A stretch of DNA of 6,914 bases from Nitrosotalea sp. (GTDB taxonomy: Archaea; Thermoproteota; Nitrososphaeria; Nitrososphaerales; Nitrosopumilaceae): the NCBI GenBank assembly GCA_031296345.1, contig JARLFW010000055.1:1-6914 (forward strand). The letters run 5' to 3'. Positions 1 to 6,185 of the stretch are shown in pieces. The position numbers and the translations under genes are program-made. The notes under the pieces are model-generated. The model did not search any database. It saw nothing but the letters and a program-made list of their open reading frames with translations, and was not told where the DNA came from. The first letter of the stretch is position 1; each line of letters begins with the position of its first letter.

Positions 1-108
1 ACTTTTTGCAAGGACCGTTTTAACATCAATACTATCTTTTCTTAGCAGTTCCCCTAACGCTCCAATACCTTCGATCTTTGCATTTTGAATCACTAGAAAT
101 TTTGACAT
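1..108 (-). CDS. Class I glutamine amidotransferase-like protein, N-terminal fragment (3' end outside window)
   Basis: An ATG at 108-106 on the minus strand opens a frame that runs without a stop to the window edge, giving 36 residues that begin MSKFLVIQNAKIEGIGALGE. A short beta strand (KFLVIQN) followed by G-rich turns and an amphipathic helix (ALGELLRKD), then a second strand (DVKTVLA), matches the N-terminus of GMP synthase-like class I (type 1) glutamine amidotransferases, which usually start with ILVIQN or VLVIQH and a 'G.l.e.L' helix. The catalytic Cys-His-Glu triad would lie downstream, outside the window, so catalysis cannot be judged. It is divergent from the Toprim gene with 43 bases between the starts. 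The reading frame is well supported by its protein-like composition; the family call rests on the N-terminus only. Confidence 0.6.
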   Translation of the reverse strand, partial: MSKFLVIQNAKIEGIGALGELLRKDSIDVKTVLAKS

Positions 109-123
109 GTAATCTGAAAATTG

Positions 124-131
124 CTTAATAC
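124..131 (+). promoter_or_regulatory. TATA box for the Toprim gene (leaderless)
   Basis: CTTAATAC is centred about 24-25 bases before the GTG at 152. That is the distance expected when an archaeal transcript begins at the start codon itself. No Shine-Dalgarno sequence precedes the GTG, which agrees with leaderless translation. Confidence 0.5.
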
Positions 132-140
132 TATTCCTTG

Positions 141-147
141 TAAATAA
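141..147 (-). promoter_or_regulatory. Possible TATA box of the amidotransferase-like gene
   Basis: On the minus strand this reads TTATTTA, centred about 36 bases before the ATG at 108. Transcription would start roughly 10 bases before the ATG. It is a weak match, supported mainly by the lack of other space between the divergent starts. Confidence 0.3.
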
Positions 148-151
148 GTTT

Positions 152-526
152 GTGAAAATCGAGGCGCAAGATGTATTCCAAGTCCAAGAATTTGTCCAGT
201 CTCTAAATTCTGCTCATACTAGTATAGTAGTTGTTGAAGGAAAACGTGACGAAGACGCCTTGAAGAAATTAGGGTATAATGGAAAGATTTGCCAATTTCA
301 CAGCTTCAAGGGATTGGTGAAATTTGCAGACAGTATGCCCAAGTACAAGAACTTGATCCTACTACTAGATTCTGATAGGAAAGGAAGGTATCTCACAAAG
401 AGGATAATTTCTCAGCTTCAGCACAGAGTTACAATCGATCTTTCATACAGAAAAGAACTGACCATTGTCACCAAAGGACGGGTCAAGAATGTAGAGGATC
501 TCACCATGTATGCAATTCATGTTTGA
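152..526 (+). CDS. Stand-alone Toprim domain protein (small primase-like)
   Basis: The 124-residue product is almost entirely one Toprim fold. The strand carrying the catalytic Glu reads IVVVEGKRDEDAL (E29), and the metal-binding aspartates lie in LILLLDSDRKG (D73, D75), followed by the basic helix YLTKRI and a closing VEDLTMY segment. It belongs to the archaeal 'small primase-like' Toprim group (COG1658-like), which is related to the Toprim domain of bacterial RNase M5. No N-terminal zinc finger or C-terminal partner domain is present. The known family activity is nucleotidyl transfer or hydrolysis on nucleic acid; the actual substrate here is unknown. The GTG start is chosen because a TATA box lies 25 bases upstream. 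The gene sits 77 bases before dnaG, itself a Toprim protein, which hints at related RNA or DNA work but does not prove it. Confidence 0.8.
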   Translation: MKIEAQDVFQVQEFVQSLNSAHTSIVVVEGKRDEDALKKLGYNGKICQFHSFKGLVKFADSMPKYKNLILLLDSDRKGRYLTKRIISQLQHRVTIDLSYRKELTIVTKGRVKNVEDLTMYAIHV

Positions 527-549
527 TCCATGGGAAAAACGAATAAGCA

Positions 550-557
550 CTTATATC
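550..557 (+). promoter_or_regulatory. TATA box for dnaG-ribK
   Basis: CTTATATC in the gap after the Toprim gene. An archaeal start about 25-27 bases downstream falls near 579-581, giving a 5' leader of about 24 bases that contains the dnaG ribosome binding site. dnaG can therefore be transcribed independently of the upstream Toprim gene. Confidence 0.5.
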
Positions 558-591
558 GAACCGTTAAGAAAAATAATTGATCAAAAATTAA

Positions 592-595
592 GAGG
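592..595 (+). promoter_or_regulatory. Shine-Dalgarno site deciding the TTG start of dnaG
   Basis: GAGG lies 8 bases before the TTG at 604. The frame is closed by a stop at 589-591, so no earlier ATG or GTG exists in frame. The ATG at 599-601 is in another frame. This supports TTG as the true start. Confidence 0.55.
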
Positions 596-603
596 ATAAT
601 GAA

Positions 604-1749
604 TTGGTATACACAGGAATTGTCAAGTATCATGTTAAGCTCAGCTTCGAAGTCGACGGATTAGTTGAAAAAGCAGATATCATAGGCGCAATTTTTGGCC
701 AGACAGAAGGTCTGCTTGGCCCGGAGATGAACCTGAACGAACTCCAGAAGATGTCGAAGGTAGGACGAATAGAGGTCAATACTACGGCATCGTCTACTCA
801 AACAAAGGGAGATGCCTTGATTCCTATGAGTACTGATATCAATACCGCCGCACTAATTGCAGCTGCAATAGAGAGTATAGATAAAGTTGGTCCATTCCAG
901 GCTCATTTTAAATTGGATGCTATTGATGATGTTAGAACTGCCAAGAAAAAAGAGATTGTAGATAGAGCAAAGGACATCGTCCAAAAGTGGTCTACAAAGA
1001 CAATCAGTGAAGGTGAAGAGATGCTCAAAGATGTATCTGATATTGGTTCTGCTGGAAAGATTGCTGCATTTGGAAGAGAAAAACTTGCATGTGGTTCTGG
1101 AGTATTTGATTCACCATGGATAATTCTTGTAGAGGGCAGAGCAGATGTGATAAATCTACTAAGAGCCGGTTTTGATAACGCACTTGCAATAGAGGGTGCA
1201 AGAATTGATGAATCGATAAAATCACTTTGTGATTCTAAATCCAAGGTAGTTGCATTTCTTGATGGAGATAGAGCTGGCGGATTTATTCTAAAAGAGCTAA
1301 AATCTCTTGTTACCGTAGATGTTGTACTTAGAGCACCGGAAGGTGTAGAGGTTGAAGAATTGACTCCTATACAGATTGCAGAAATTCTAAAAGATACTGC
1401 AGAAGACATGAAAAAGGAGACTGCAAAGCCCGCACTCAAGGATGAAAAAGATGCACCAATTGCTGATATTGTAAAAAAGATCTATTCAGAACTCAATGAA
1501 TCACTAGAAGCGATTGCACTTGATGATGGTACAAACCAAGTCTTCAAGGTGCCAGTAAGTGAAGTTGTAGGAAAACTTGCTGCAGGATCTGGAATAAAAT
1601 ATCTAATACTTGACGGAATTATTACACAAAGACTAGTAGACTCTGCAAAACAAGCTGGAATTGGGTATCTAATTGGCCATAGAATGGCTAATCTAAAATC
1701 CACTGATGGATTGATACTCAAAACATTTACAGAGCTTGGTGTTGCATAA
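604..1749 (+). CDS. dnaG: Archaeal DnaG (Toprim; exosome-associated primase homologue)
   Basis: The 381-residue product has the archaeal DnaG layout. The N-terminal domain (about 1-165) begins with KYHVKLSFEVDG and contains FGQTEGLLGPEM (31-42) and GRIEV. A central Toprim domain (about 170-245) follows, with catalytic Glu in ILVEGRADV (E177) and metal-binding DGD in AFLDGDRAGG (D220, D222). The C-terminal region has a Lys/Glu-rich linker (about 265-285) and ends in ILDGIIT...GIGYLIGHRMANLK. In other archaea this protein is a subunit of the RNA exosome, binding through Csl4 and favouring poly(A), and it also shows weak primase activity in vitro; replication priming is done by PriS/PriL. Length is slightly under the 400-450 residues usual for the family. 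It starts with TTG and is followed after 5 bases by ribK, suggesting one transcript. Confidence 0.93.
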   Translation: MVYTGIVKYHVKLSFEVDGLVEKADIIGAIFGQTEGLLGPEMNLNELQKMSKVGRIEVNTTASSTQTKGDALIPMSTDINTAALIAAAIESIDKVGPFQAHFKLDAIDDVRTAKKKEIVDRAKDIVQKWSTKTISEGEEMLKDVSDIGSAGKIAAFGREKLACGSGVFDSPWIILVEGRADVINLLRAGFDNALAIEGARIDESIKSLCDSKSKVVAFLDGDRAGGFILKELKSLVTVDVVLRAPEGVEVEELTPIQIAEILKDTAEDMKKETAKPALKDEKDAPIADIVKKIYSELNESLEAIALDDGTNQVFKVPVSEVVGKLAAGSGIKYLILDGIITQRLVDSAKQAGIGYLIGHRMANLKSTDGLILKTFTELGVA

Positions 1750-1754
1750 AATTA

Positions 1755-2450
1755 ATGTCAGAACTAAAGATTCAACACATTCTAACTCTTGCAGAACTTT
1801 TTACCAAAGGTGCACGATATAATTTTGTTCCAATAACTACATCTTCTTTAGGAAAAAGTATTCGTAAATCCCAGCAAGCTGCATCAAAACATCTCATGGA
1901 GCTTGAGGCAAATGGCTATGTGGAAAGATTGCGTAGTGGCCAAAAGGTATCTGTTAGAATAACAACCAAAGGTCATGCCGAGATGATAAAAATATTTTCT
2001 GTACTAAAATCCAGCCTTGAATCAATTCCTGCATATCTTGAATTCAAGGGAACTATCAGCTCTGGAATGGGTGAAGGGGCATACTATATGTCAATGAAAG
2101 GATATACAAAACAATTCAAGACAAATCTTGGATACATTCCATTTCCAGGAACTCTGAATGTTAAACTAAAAGACAAGGAATCAATCGAGGCAAAACGCTC
2201 TCTTGATGCGTACAATGCAATAATGGTTGATGGTTTCTCAGATGGAAAGAGAACATATGGCTGGGTAAAATGTTATCCTGCCAAAGTTAACAACATTGAT
2301 GTCGCACTTATTTTATTGGAGCGCACCCATCATGATGATTCTATCATAGAACTAATCTCAAAGGCAAATATCAAAAAGGTAACAAAACTTTCTACTGGTT
2401 CTAAAATATCAATACGAGTTCCAGTAAGTATGAAATCTAATCGAGATTAA
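1755..2450 (+). CDS. ribK: Winged-helix / CTP-dependent riboflavin kinase (RbkR type)
   Basis: The kinase domain (about 95-225) makes FMN from riboflavin using CTP, a reaction specific to archaea. Visible family motifs are SGMGEGAYYMS (103-113), the nucleotide-binding PFPGTLNVKL (129-138), DGFSDGKRTYGWVKCYPA (159-176) and ERTHHDD (189-195) with E199. Residues about 5-75 form a winged helix: a helix around SLGKSIRKSQQAASKHLMEL (31-50), then GYVERLR and the wing KVSVRITTKG. Proteins with this two-domain plan are the RbkR regulators, reported as riboflavin-pathway repressors in Euryarchaeota, Crenarchaeota and Thaumarchaeota; 231 residues fits that type. Only weak GGTG complementarity precedes the ATG, so translation is probably coupled to dnaG, which ends 5 bases before. 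The 3' end overlaps ribL by 4 bases. The kinase call is very secure; the regulatory role is inferred from architecture. Confidence 0.93.
   Translation: MSELKIQHILTLAELFTKGARYNFVPITTSSLGKSIRKSQQAASKHLMELEANGYVERLRSGQKVSVRITTKGHAEMIKIFSVLKSSLESIPAYLEFKGTISSGMGEGAYYMSMKGYTKQFKTNLGYIPFPGTLNVKLKDKESIEAKRSLDAYNAIMVDGFSDGKRTYGWVKCYPAKVNNIDVALILLERTHHDDSIIELISKANIKKVTKLSTGSKISIRVPVSMKSNRD
2447..2450. other. Tail-to-tail overlap of ribK and ribL stop codons
   Basis: The palindrome TTAA holds both stop codons: TAA of ribK at 2448-2450 on the plus strand and TAA of ribL at 2449-2447 on the minus strand. There is no intergenic space for terminators, so each transcript must end inside the other gene. Confidence 0.95.
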
Positions 2451-3073
2451 ATTCCATAAATTGACTTGCCATAATCATTTTCTATTTTAGAACTCTTGAT
2501 GTCAGGTATTGGTGATTGTAATCTAGCAATTGATACATTGATTCCTATCTTTTTGCAACCATCCACGATAAACTTTTCCTGATGGACTTGGTCATATCCA
2601 AGTGCTATGATATTTGGCCTGATTGTCTCAACTGACTTGAAGATATCTCCCTCATATCCCACTACTGCATAGTCTACCATTGCAAGTGCTTTGACCAGAT
2701 CTCTGCGAAGCTCCATGTTGTGTAGTGGAATTCTATTCTTCATTTTTTGCGCCGTCTTGTCTGTTGCAATTACTACAACTAGCACATTGCCAAGATCTTT
2801 TGCTGCCTTTAGTGTATGAATGTGTCCTGGGTGGATGATGTCGAAAACTCCGCCTGCTAGAACTATTCGTAATGCATTTCTTCCAAGCTCTGTGAGATTT
2901 TTTCTGTCATTTTCAATAAACCCATTATCTGAAAGATATGTAATTCGCTCTTCGATATATTCTGGATTGATGGCAAGTTTTTTTCGTATAATATCAATGG
3001 TGGCCTCGCCTGAAAGTGCTGATACAAAAAAGGCCGCGATTATTTCTTTATCAAATGCATCCAAATCTATCAC
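2447..3073 (-). CDS. ribL: FAD synthase RibL with N-terminal winged helix
   Basis: RibL transfers AMP from ATP to FMN, giving FAD, the step after RibK. Residues about 69-208 are a nucleotidyltransferase (cytidylyltransferase-fold) domain: RIVLAGGVFDIIHPGH (69-84) carries the nucleotide-binding HxGH motif (H81, H84), then RRDLVKALAMVD, ALGYDQ (157-162) and a C-terminal KSSKI (193-197) in the position of the second nucleotide-binding motif. Residues 1-66 are an extra winged-helix-like domain (helices 5-19, 24-33 and 37-51, then FIENDRKNLTELGRNAL). The methanogen enzyme that defines the family is about 150 residues, so the extra length is this domain. The GTG start is chosen because a TATA box lies just upstream and because it includes the whole winged helix. 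It is convergent with ribK with a shared TTAA. Confidence 0.88.
   Translation of the reverse strand: MIDLDAFDKEIIAAFFVSALSGEATIDIIRKKLAINPEYIEERITYLSDNGFIENDRKNLTELGRNALRIVLAGGVFDIIHPGHIHTLKAAKDLGNVLVVVIATDKTAQKMKNRIPLHNMELRRDLVKALAMVDYAVVGYEGDIFKSVETIRPNIIALGYDQVHQEKFIVDGCKKIGINVSIARLQSPIPDIKSSKIENDYGKSIYGI
2478..2488 (+). terminator. Candidate U-rich terminator of the dnaG-ribK transcript
   Basis: TTTTCTATTTT begins 28 bases after the ribK stop codon. Archaeal terminators are mainly T-rich tracts on the coding strand, and this is the first such tract downstream. It lies inside the 3' end of ribL on the other strand. Confidence 0.3.
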
Positions 3074-3101
3074 TAAAGCGAAACTATTACAATTTGATTT
3101 A

Positions 3102-3109
3102 TCTATAAA
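3102..3109 (-). promoter_or_regulatory. TATA box for ribL
   Basis: TTTATAGA on the minus strand is centred about 32 bases before the ribL GTG, giving a predicted leader of about 6 bases. It sits in the 38-base gap after dph5, so ribL probably has its own promoter. I see no clear inverted repeat next to it that could be an operator. Confidence 0.45.
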
Positions 3110-3111
3110 CT

Positions 3112-4149
3112 CTATGCCCAGGGATCAATGCCTTTTGAGAGGCGTAGGGCATCCATTAGACCCTCAGCGTATCCAATACTCAGCACTGCAAGTTCTTCCT
3201 TTCCTTCCTTTTGGAATTTCTCTGCATCATCGATATACAACTGGGCATTTTCTATTACGGATTTGAGACCCTTGTCGTCTTTGAACATGCTTACAACTTG
3301 TTCAAGTGCCTTTCTTGCCTTTGGGATGTATTTTGATAGCATCTGGTCTGATATTTTTTGAATCTTTGACGAATTATCAAATGGCTCATCCAAACACTTT
3401 GAAAATATCTTGATTGCATCTTGCTCTGTAAAGTGTAGTCTTCCAGGAATTATGATGGTATGTGGTGGTTTGCCAAAGTCTGTTTTTAAAAGTGTAGATA
3501 ATTTTCCAGATATTATTCCCTGACTCTTTGAGCCAACCCTTGATGCAACTATGGCAAATGTGGATTGGTCAATTACATTTCGTCTCTCACCGTCTTCTGA
3601 TTTTAGCAAGCTAGTCAAGGCATCTTTTGGATCTAAAAAAAAGTTAGAACTGTTATCGTATTCTAAAATCAATAAACTGTGGCTTCCCTTTATCATGTTC
3701 TCATAAATTGTATAGTATACAGTACTCAGTGATGGCAACTCTCTCATTATAGTTACAGGCCTTCCAACCTTGTAATGGTGCAGTCCACATTCTCCAATTA
3801 GAGATGTAATTGCAGATGCACCATGGATTGTCTTTGTTTTGATTTTTTCTTGCTCTGCCCTTGTTCTTAGCTCTAGGTGAGTTGTTGCTACATATGGATC
3901 CCCATAAGCAAGTAGTACTACATTTTTCTTTTTAGCAAGTGCCAAAATTGCTTTACCATCTTCAACCATCCATCTTGGAGCAATAGTCAATTTTCCTCTG
4001 ACTAGTTTTTTTATCTTTAACAATTCTGCTTTACCAATTGGACTTGTAAAAATTTCAAAGTATGTCATGTCTGCCTTTTTTAGAACCTGTATTGCATTTG
4101 CACTAATGCCATCTAGTCCTGATATGCCCAGTCCCACAAACCATAACAT
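3112..4149 (-). CDS. dph5: Diphthine synthase with C-terminal DUF357-like domain
   Basis: Dph5 uses S-adenosylmethionine to methylate the modified His of translation elongation factor 2 in diphthamide synthesis. Residues about 1-258 are the tetrapyrrole-methylase-type fold: MLWFVGLGISG (1-11), AYGDPYVATTHLELR (81-95), HGAS (109-112), GLHHYKVGRPVTI (122-134) and the family's C-terminal block FGKPPHTIIIPGRLHFTEQD (225-244). Typical Dph5 is about 255-270 residues and would end near 258; this one is 345. The extra residues, about 262-345, are helical and resemble DUF357 (KARKALEQV... NAQLYIDDAEKFQKEGK... GYAEGLMDALRL), a small archaeal helical domain of unknown role. A TATA box 25-26 bases before the ATG supports this start and a leaderless mRNA. 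The frame is intact across the junction. Confidence is high for Dph5 and moderate for the added domain. Confidence 0.92.
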   Translation of the reverse strand: MLWFVGLGISGLDGISANAIQVLKKADMTYFEIFTSPIGKAELLKIKKLVRGKLTIAPRWMVEDGKAILALAKKKNVVLLAYGDPYVATTHLELRTRAEQEKIKTKTIHGASAITSLIGECGLHHYKVGRPVTIMRELPSLSTVYYTIYENMIKGSHSLLILEYDNSSNFFLDPKDALTSLLKSEDGERRNVIDQSTFAIVASRVGSKSQGIISGKLSTLLKTDFGKPPHTIIIPGRLHFTEQDAIKIFSKCLDEPFDNSSKIQKISDQMLSKYIPKARKALEQVVSMFKDDKGLKSVIENAQLYIDDAEKFQKEGKEELAVLSIGYAEGLMDALRLSKGIDPWA

Positions 4150-4170
4150 GAAACAAAACTCCGCTTGCTC

Positions 4171-4178
4171 TATATTTT
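4171..4178 (-). promoter_or_regulatory. TATA box for dph5 (leaderless)
   Basis: AAAATATA on the minus strand is centred about 25-26 bases before the dph5 ATG, in the 46-base gap after lysK. This is the best archaeal promoter match in the window and separates dph5 from the lysine operon. Confidence 0.6.
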
Positions 4179-4195
4179 GAGCTTCGTTTTAGGAT

Positions 4196-5332
4196 TTAGC
4201 TAGAAGACTTTTTGAACTCGTGCAATCTTTTCAGATGCGATAACATCCTTTTGAAGACCTCGACACTTCTTAGAAATTCGTCAGTTGATACTCTTTCATC
4301 AATTGTATGAGATGCATGAGGATCTCCTGGACCATAAGTTACAACTGGAATGTTTAGTGAATTTCCTATAATGTTCATGTCTCCAGTACCTGTCTTTCGA
4401 ATTAATTGTGGCCTTGCTTTTTCTACATCCATAATTCCAAGTGTTAGTGCTCTAACAAGTGGAGAATTGTGTGGTGCCTCAAATGGCTCTGTCTCATCAA
4501 TTACAGAATAAAATGCATTGACTCCTTGTTTTTTTGCAATATCTTGAACTGTAGTTGCAATTCTTTCTCCAACCATTTTACAATTCATGTTTACAGGAAT
4601 TCTGATATCCATTATTGCATCACATTCTAATGGTGTTACATTGTGACTAGTACCTCCTTTGATTTCAGTCAGAGATGAAGTAAGCATCATGCTCTTTGCC
4701 ATGCCTTCTTGTTTTTCTTCCAATGATTTCTTTAGTGCAGCTGTAAAGATATATGATTCTTCAATTGCATTTTTTGCAAGCCATGGTGCACTAGCATGTG
4801 CACTGTCGCCTACATTTACCCTCAAGTTTATTGCAATTCTTCCCTTGTATGCAATTGTAATATTTTTAATTCCACTTGGCTCTCCAAATACTGCATAATC
4901 TATTGCTGGTTTTTGTTTCACCAAGCTCTTGATTCCTGTTGCATTTCCTTCTTCGTCTACCACTGCTGCAAATGTTATCGTTCCATTGTTCTCAGGCTGA
5001 ACAGAAGATGTTGCAAGAAGCATTGCAATCAATGGTGCCTTGGCATCAGATGCACCCCTTCCATAAATAAATCCATTTTCACTTCTTACTTTTATTTTTC
5101 CTGGGACAGTATCCATGTGTCCACATAGCATTATCCTTGGATAACCAGAACCTTTGGTGGCAATTAAATTTCCTACATCGTCTATACGAACATCTTCAAA
5201 TCCAAAATCATCACACTTGTCTGCCAAAAACTCTGCAAGAGGTTTTTCTGCAAGGGATGGTGTATAGAGCCTTAGAGCCTTTTCTAGTGTCTTTACTGCA
5301 TACCTTGGTGTGTTTATAATCGAAGAGTCCAT
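4196..5332 (-). CDS. lysK: [LysW]-lysine / [LysW]-ornithine hydrolase
   Basis: LysK removes finished lysine (or ornithine) from the LysW carrier, the last step of the carrier pathway. The 378-residue product is an M20-family metallopeptidase. Zinc and catalytic residues are visible: H72 and D74 in CGHMDTVPG, D96 in GRGASDAKAP, the catalytic/ligand pair E127-E128 in VVDEEGNATG, E151 in FGEPSG, and H342 in DPHASHTIDER. The dimerisation (lid) domain lies about 160-275, with IAYKGRIAINL, SAHAS and GGTSHNVTP. The late block RKTGTGDMNIIG (312-323) is typical of LysK rather than ArgE or DapE. It starts 4 bases after lysX with no strong Shine-Dalgarno sequence, so it is likely the last gene of the same operon. 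Whether it serves lysine only or also arginine cannot be told from sequence. Confidence 0.92.
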   Translation of the reverse strand: MDSSIINTPRYAVKTLEKALRLYTPSLAEKPLAEFLADKCDDFGFEDVRIDDVGNLIATKGSGYPRIMLCGHMDTVPGKIKVRSENGFIYGRGASDAKAPLIAMLLATSSVQPENNGTITFAAVVDEEGNATGIKSLVKQKPAIDYAVFGEPSGIKNITIAYKGRIAINLRVNVGDSAHASAPWLAKNAIEESYIFTAALKKSLEEKQEGMAKSMMLTSSLTEIKGGTSHNVTPLECDAIMDIRIPVNMNCKMVGERIATTVQDIAKKQGVNAFYSVIDETEPFEAPHNSPLVRALTLGIMDVEKARPQLIRKTGTGDMNIIGNSLNIPVVTYGPGDPHASHTIDERVSTDEFLRSVEVFKRMLSHLKRLHEFKKSSS

Positions 5333-5336
5333 TTTT

Positions 5337-6185
5337 CTATTTTCTCAACTGCATTGCGTAATCAATCATCATTGCTGGTATATTTACGCCAGTAACTCTG
5401 ACAGTATTTTTGTATTCCGTTGTATTGTTAACTTCGTGAACAACAAGGCCGTTTTCCTTACTTTCCATAAGATCTACTCCTACAATTTGTCCATAAACTG
5501 CCTCTTTTGCCTTGATGCAAATATCTTCTAACTCTTTTGTAACTTTAAGCTCCTCTGCTCTGCCGCCAAGAGCCATGTTTGTCTTCCACTGGGTCTCTCC
5601 TGAATATCTGTAAATTGCAGCAACAACTCTGTCCCCTATGACTATAGCTCTGATATCTCGAGGTGGTCTGTTGACAAATTCCTCCAAATAATATACTTGA
5701 TAAATTGGATACATGGTCTCTCTGCTTTCTATTATTGCCTCAGCGGCTTCTTTGTCTTTTAGCATTGCAATCATTCTTCCCCAACTGCCAACAGTTGGTT
5801 TTATGACCATTGGATATCCTTTCTTGTCAAGAAGTTCTAATGCGGCCTCTTGTGAAAATGCTACTGCGCTAAATGGCGTGGGTATTCCTTTTTTTAACAA
5901 AAGCATATGAGTAAATAATTTATTTCCTGCAAATATGCTGGTGTTCAAAGAATTAATTACATTGACTCCTTTTCCTTCAAGAGCTGCAGTTGAATGAAGA
6001 CTACGATAATAGCTAACACATCTTTGTATTACGGTGCCATAATCTTCTGGACTCTTATCTAAACTAATTGACAGATTCTTACAGTCAACCATCTTTGCAT
6101 CGATGCCTTTTTCTTTTGCTGCATCAAAGAGTGCTTTTTCTTCCCACCGGATGGTATCGTAGAGAATCGATAAACCTGAGCTCAC
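5337..6185 (-). CDS. lysX: LysW-alpha-aminoadipate ligase LysX (ATP-grasp, RimK family)
   Basis: LysX uses ATP to join the amino group of alpha-aminoadipate (or glutamate in bifunctional forms) to the C-terminal residue of LysW. The 282-residue product has the family N-terminus ILYDTIRWEEKALF (7-20), then the LysX-like stretch RCVSYYRSLHSTAALEGKGV and GNKLFTHMLLLKKGIPTP. The ATP-grasp core shows VIKPTVGSWGRM (127-138; K129 binds ATP), the hinge segment YLEEFVNRP, RDIRA (176-180), GVDLM (236-240) and the metal-binding HEVNNTTEYKN (250-260; E251, N253). The GTG start overlaps the lysW stop as GTGA, a classic coupling arrangement. A GGTGAGGA stretch 10-17 bases upstream, inside the lysW codons for Gly-Glu-Asp, can act as its Shine-Dalgarno site. 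Substrate choice between aminoadipate and glutamate is not settled by the motifs I can read. Confidence 0.93.
   Translation of the reverse strand: MSSGLSILYDTIRWEEKALFDAAKEKGIDAKMVDCKNLSISLDKSPEDYGTVIQRCVSYYRSLHSTAALEGKGVNVINSLNTSIFAGNKLFTHMLLLKKGIPTPFSAVAFSQEAALELLDKKGYPMVIKPTVGSWGRMIAMLKDKEAAEAIIESRETMYPIYQVYYLEEFVNRPPRDIRAIVIGDRVVAAIYRYSGETQWKTNMALGGRAEELKVTKELEDICIKAKEAVYGQIVGVDLMESKENGLVVHEVNNTTEYKNTVRVTGVNIPAMMIDYAMQLRK

Noticed and set aside
530..580. 16-residue open frame beginning ATGGGAAAAACG between the Toprim gene and dnaG
   Set aside because: It spans the dnaG TATA box, has no ribosome site or promoter of its own, and its composition is what chance would give.
925..945. TGATGA-like string that could be a C box of a C/D guide RNA
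   Set aside because: It lies in dnaG codons (Asp-Asp repeats) and I could not find matching D, D' and C' boxes at proper spacing.
903..1439. 178-codon open frame antisense to dnaG
   Set aside because: Serine/threonine-rich shadow of dnaG coding sequence with no recognisable domain and no promoter or ribosome site; dnaG is certain on the plus strand.
3112..4149. dph5 being longer than its family because of a frameshift or read-through into a second gene
   Set aside because: One intact frame runs through, there is no internal start with its own ribosome site at the junction, and the tail ends cleanly before the ribL promoter; a true fusion is simpler.
4659..5319. Several plus-strand open frames opposite lysK
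   Set aside because: They are Cys/Phe/Ser-rich, match no family, and overlap each other in different frames; lysK on the minus strand has complete active-site motifs.
5310..5531. Plus-strand frame of 73 codons opposite the lysX end
   Set aside because: Composition is Phe/Ile/Cys-rich as expected for the complement of an AT-rich gene; lysX accounts for the sequence.
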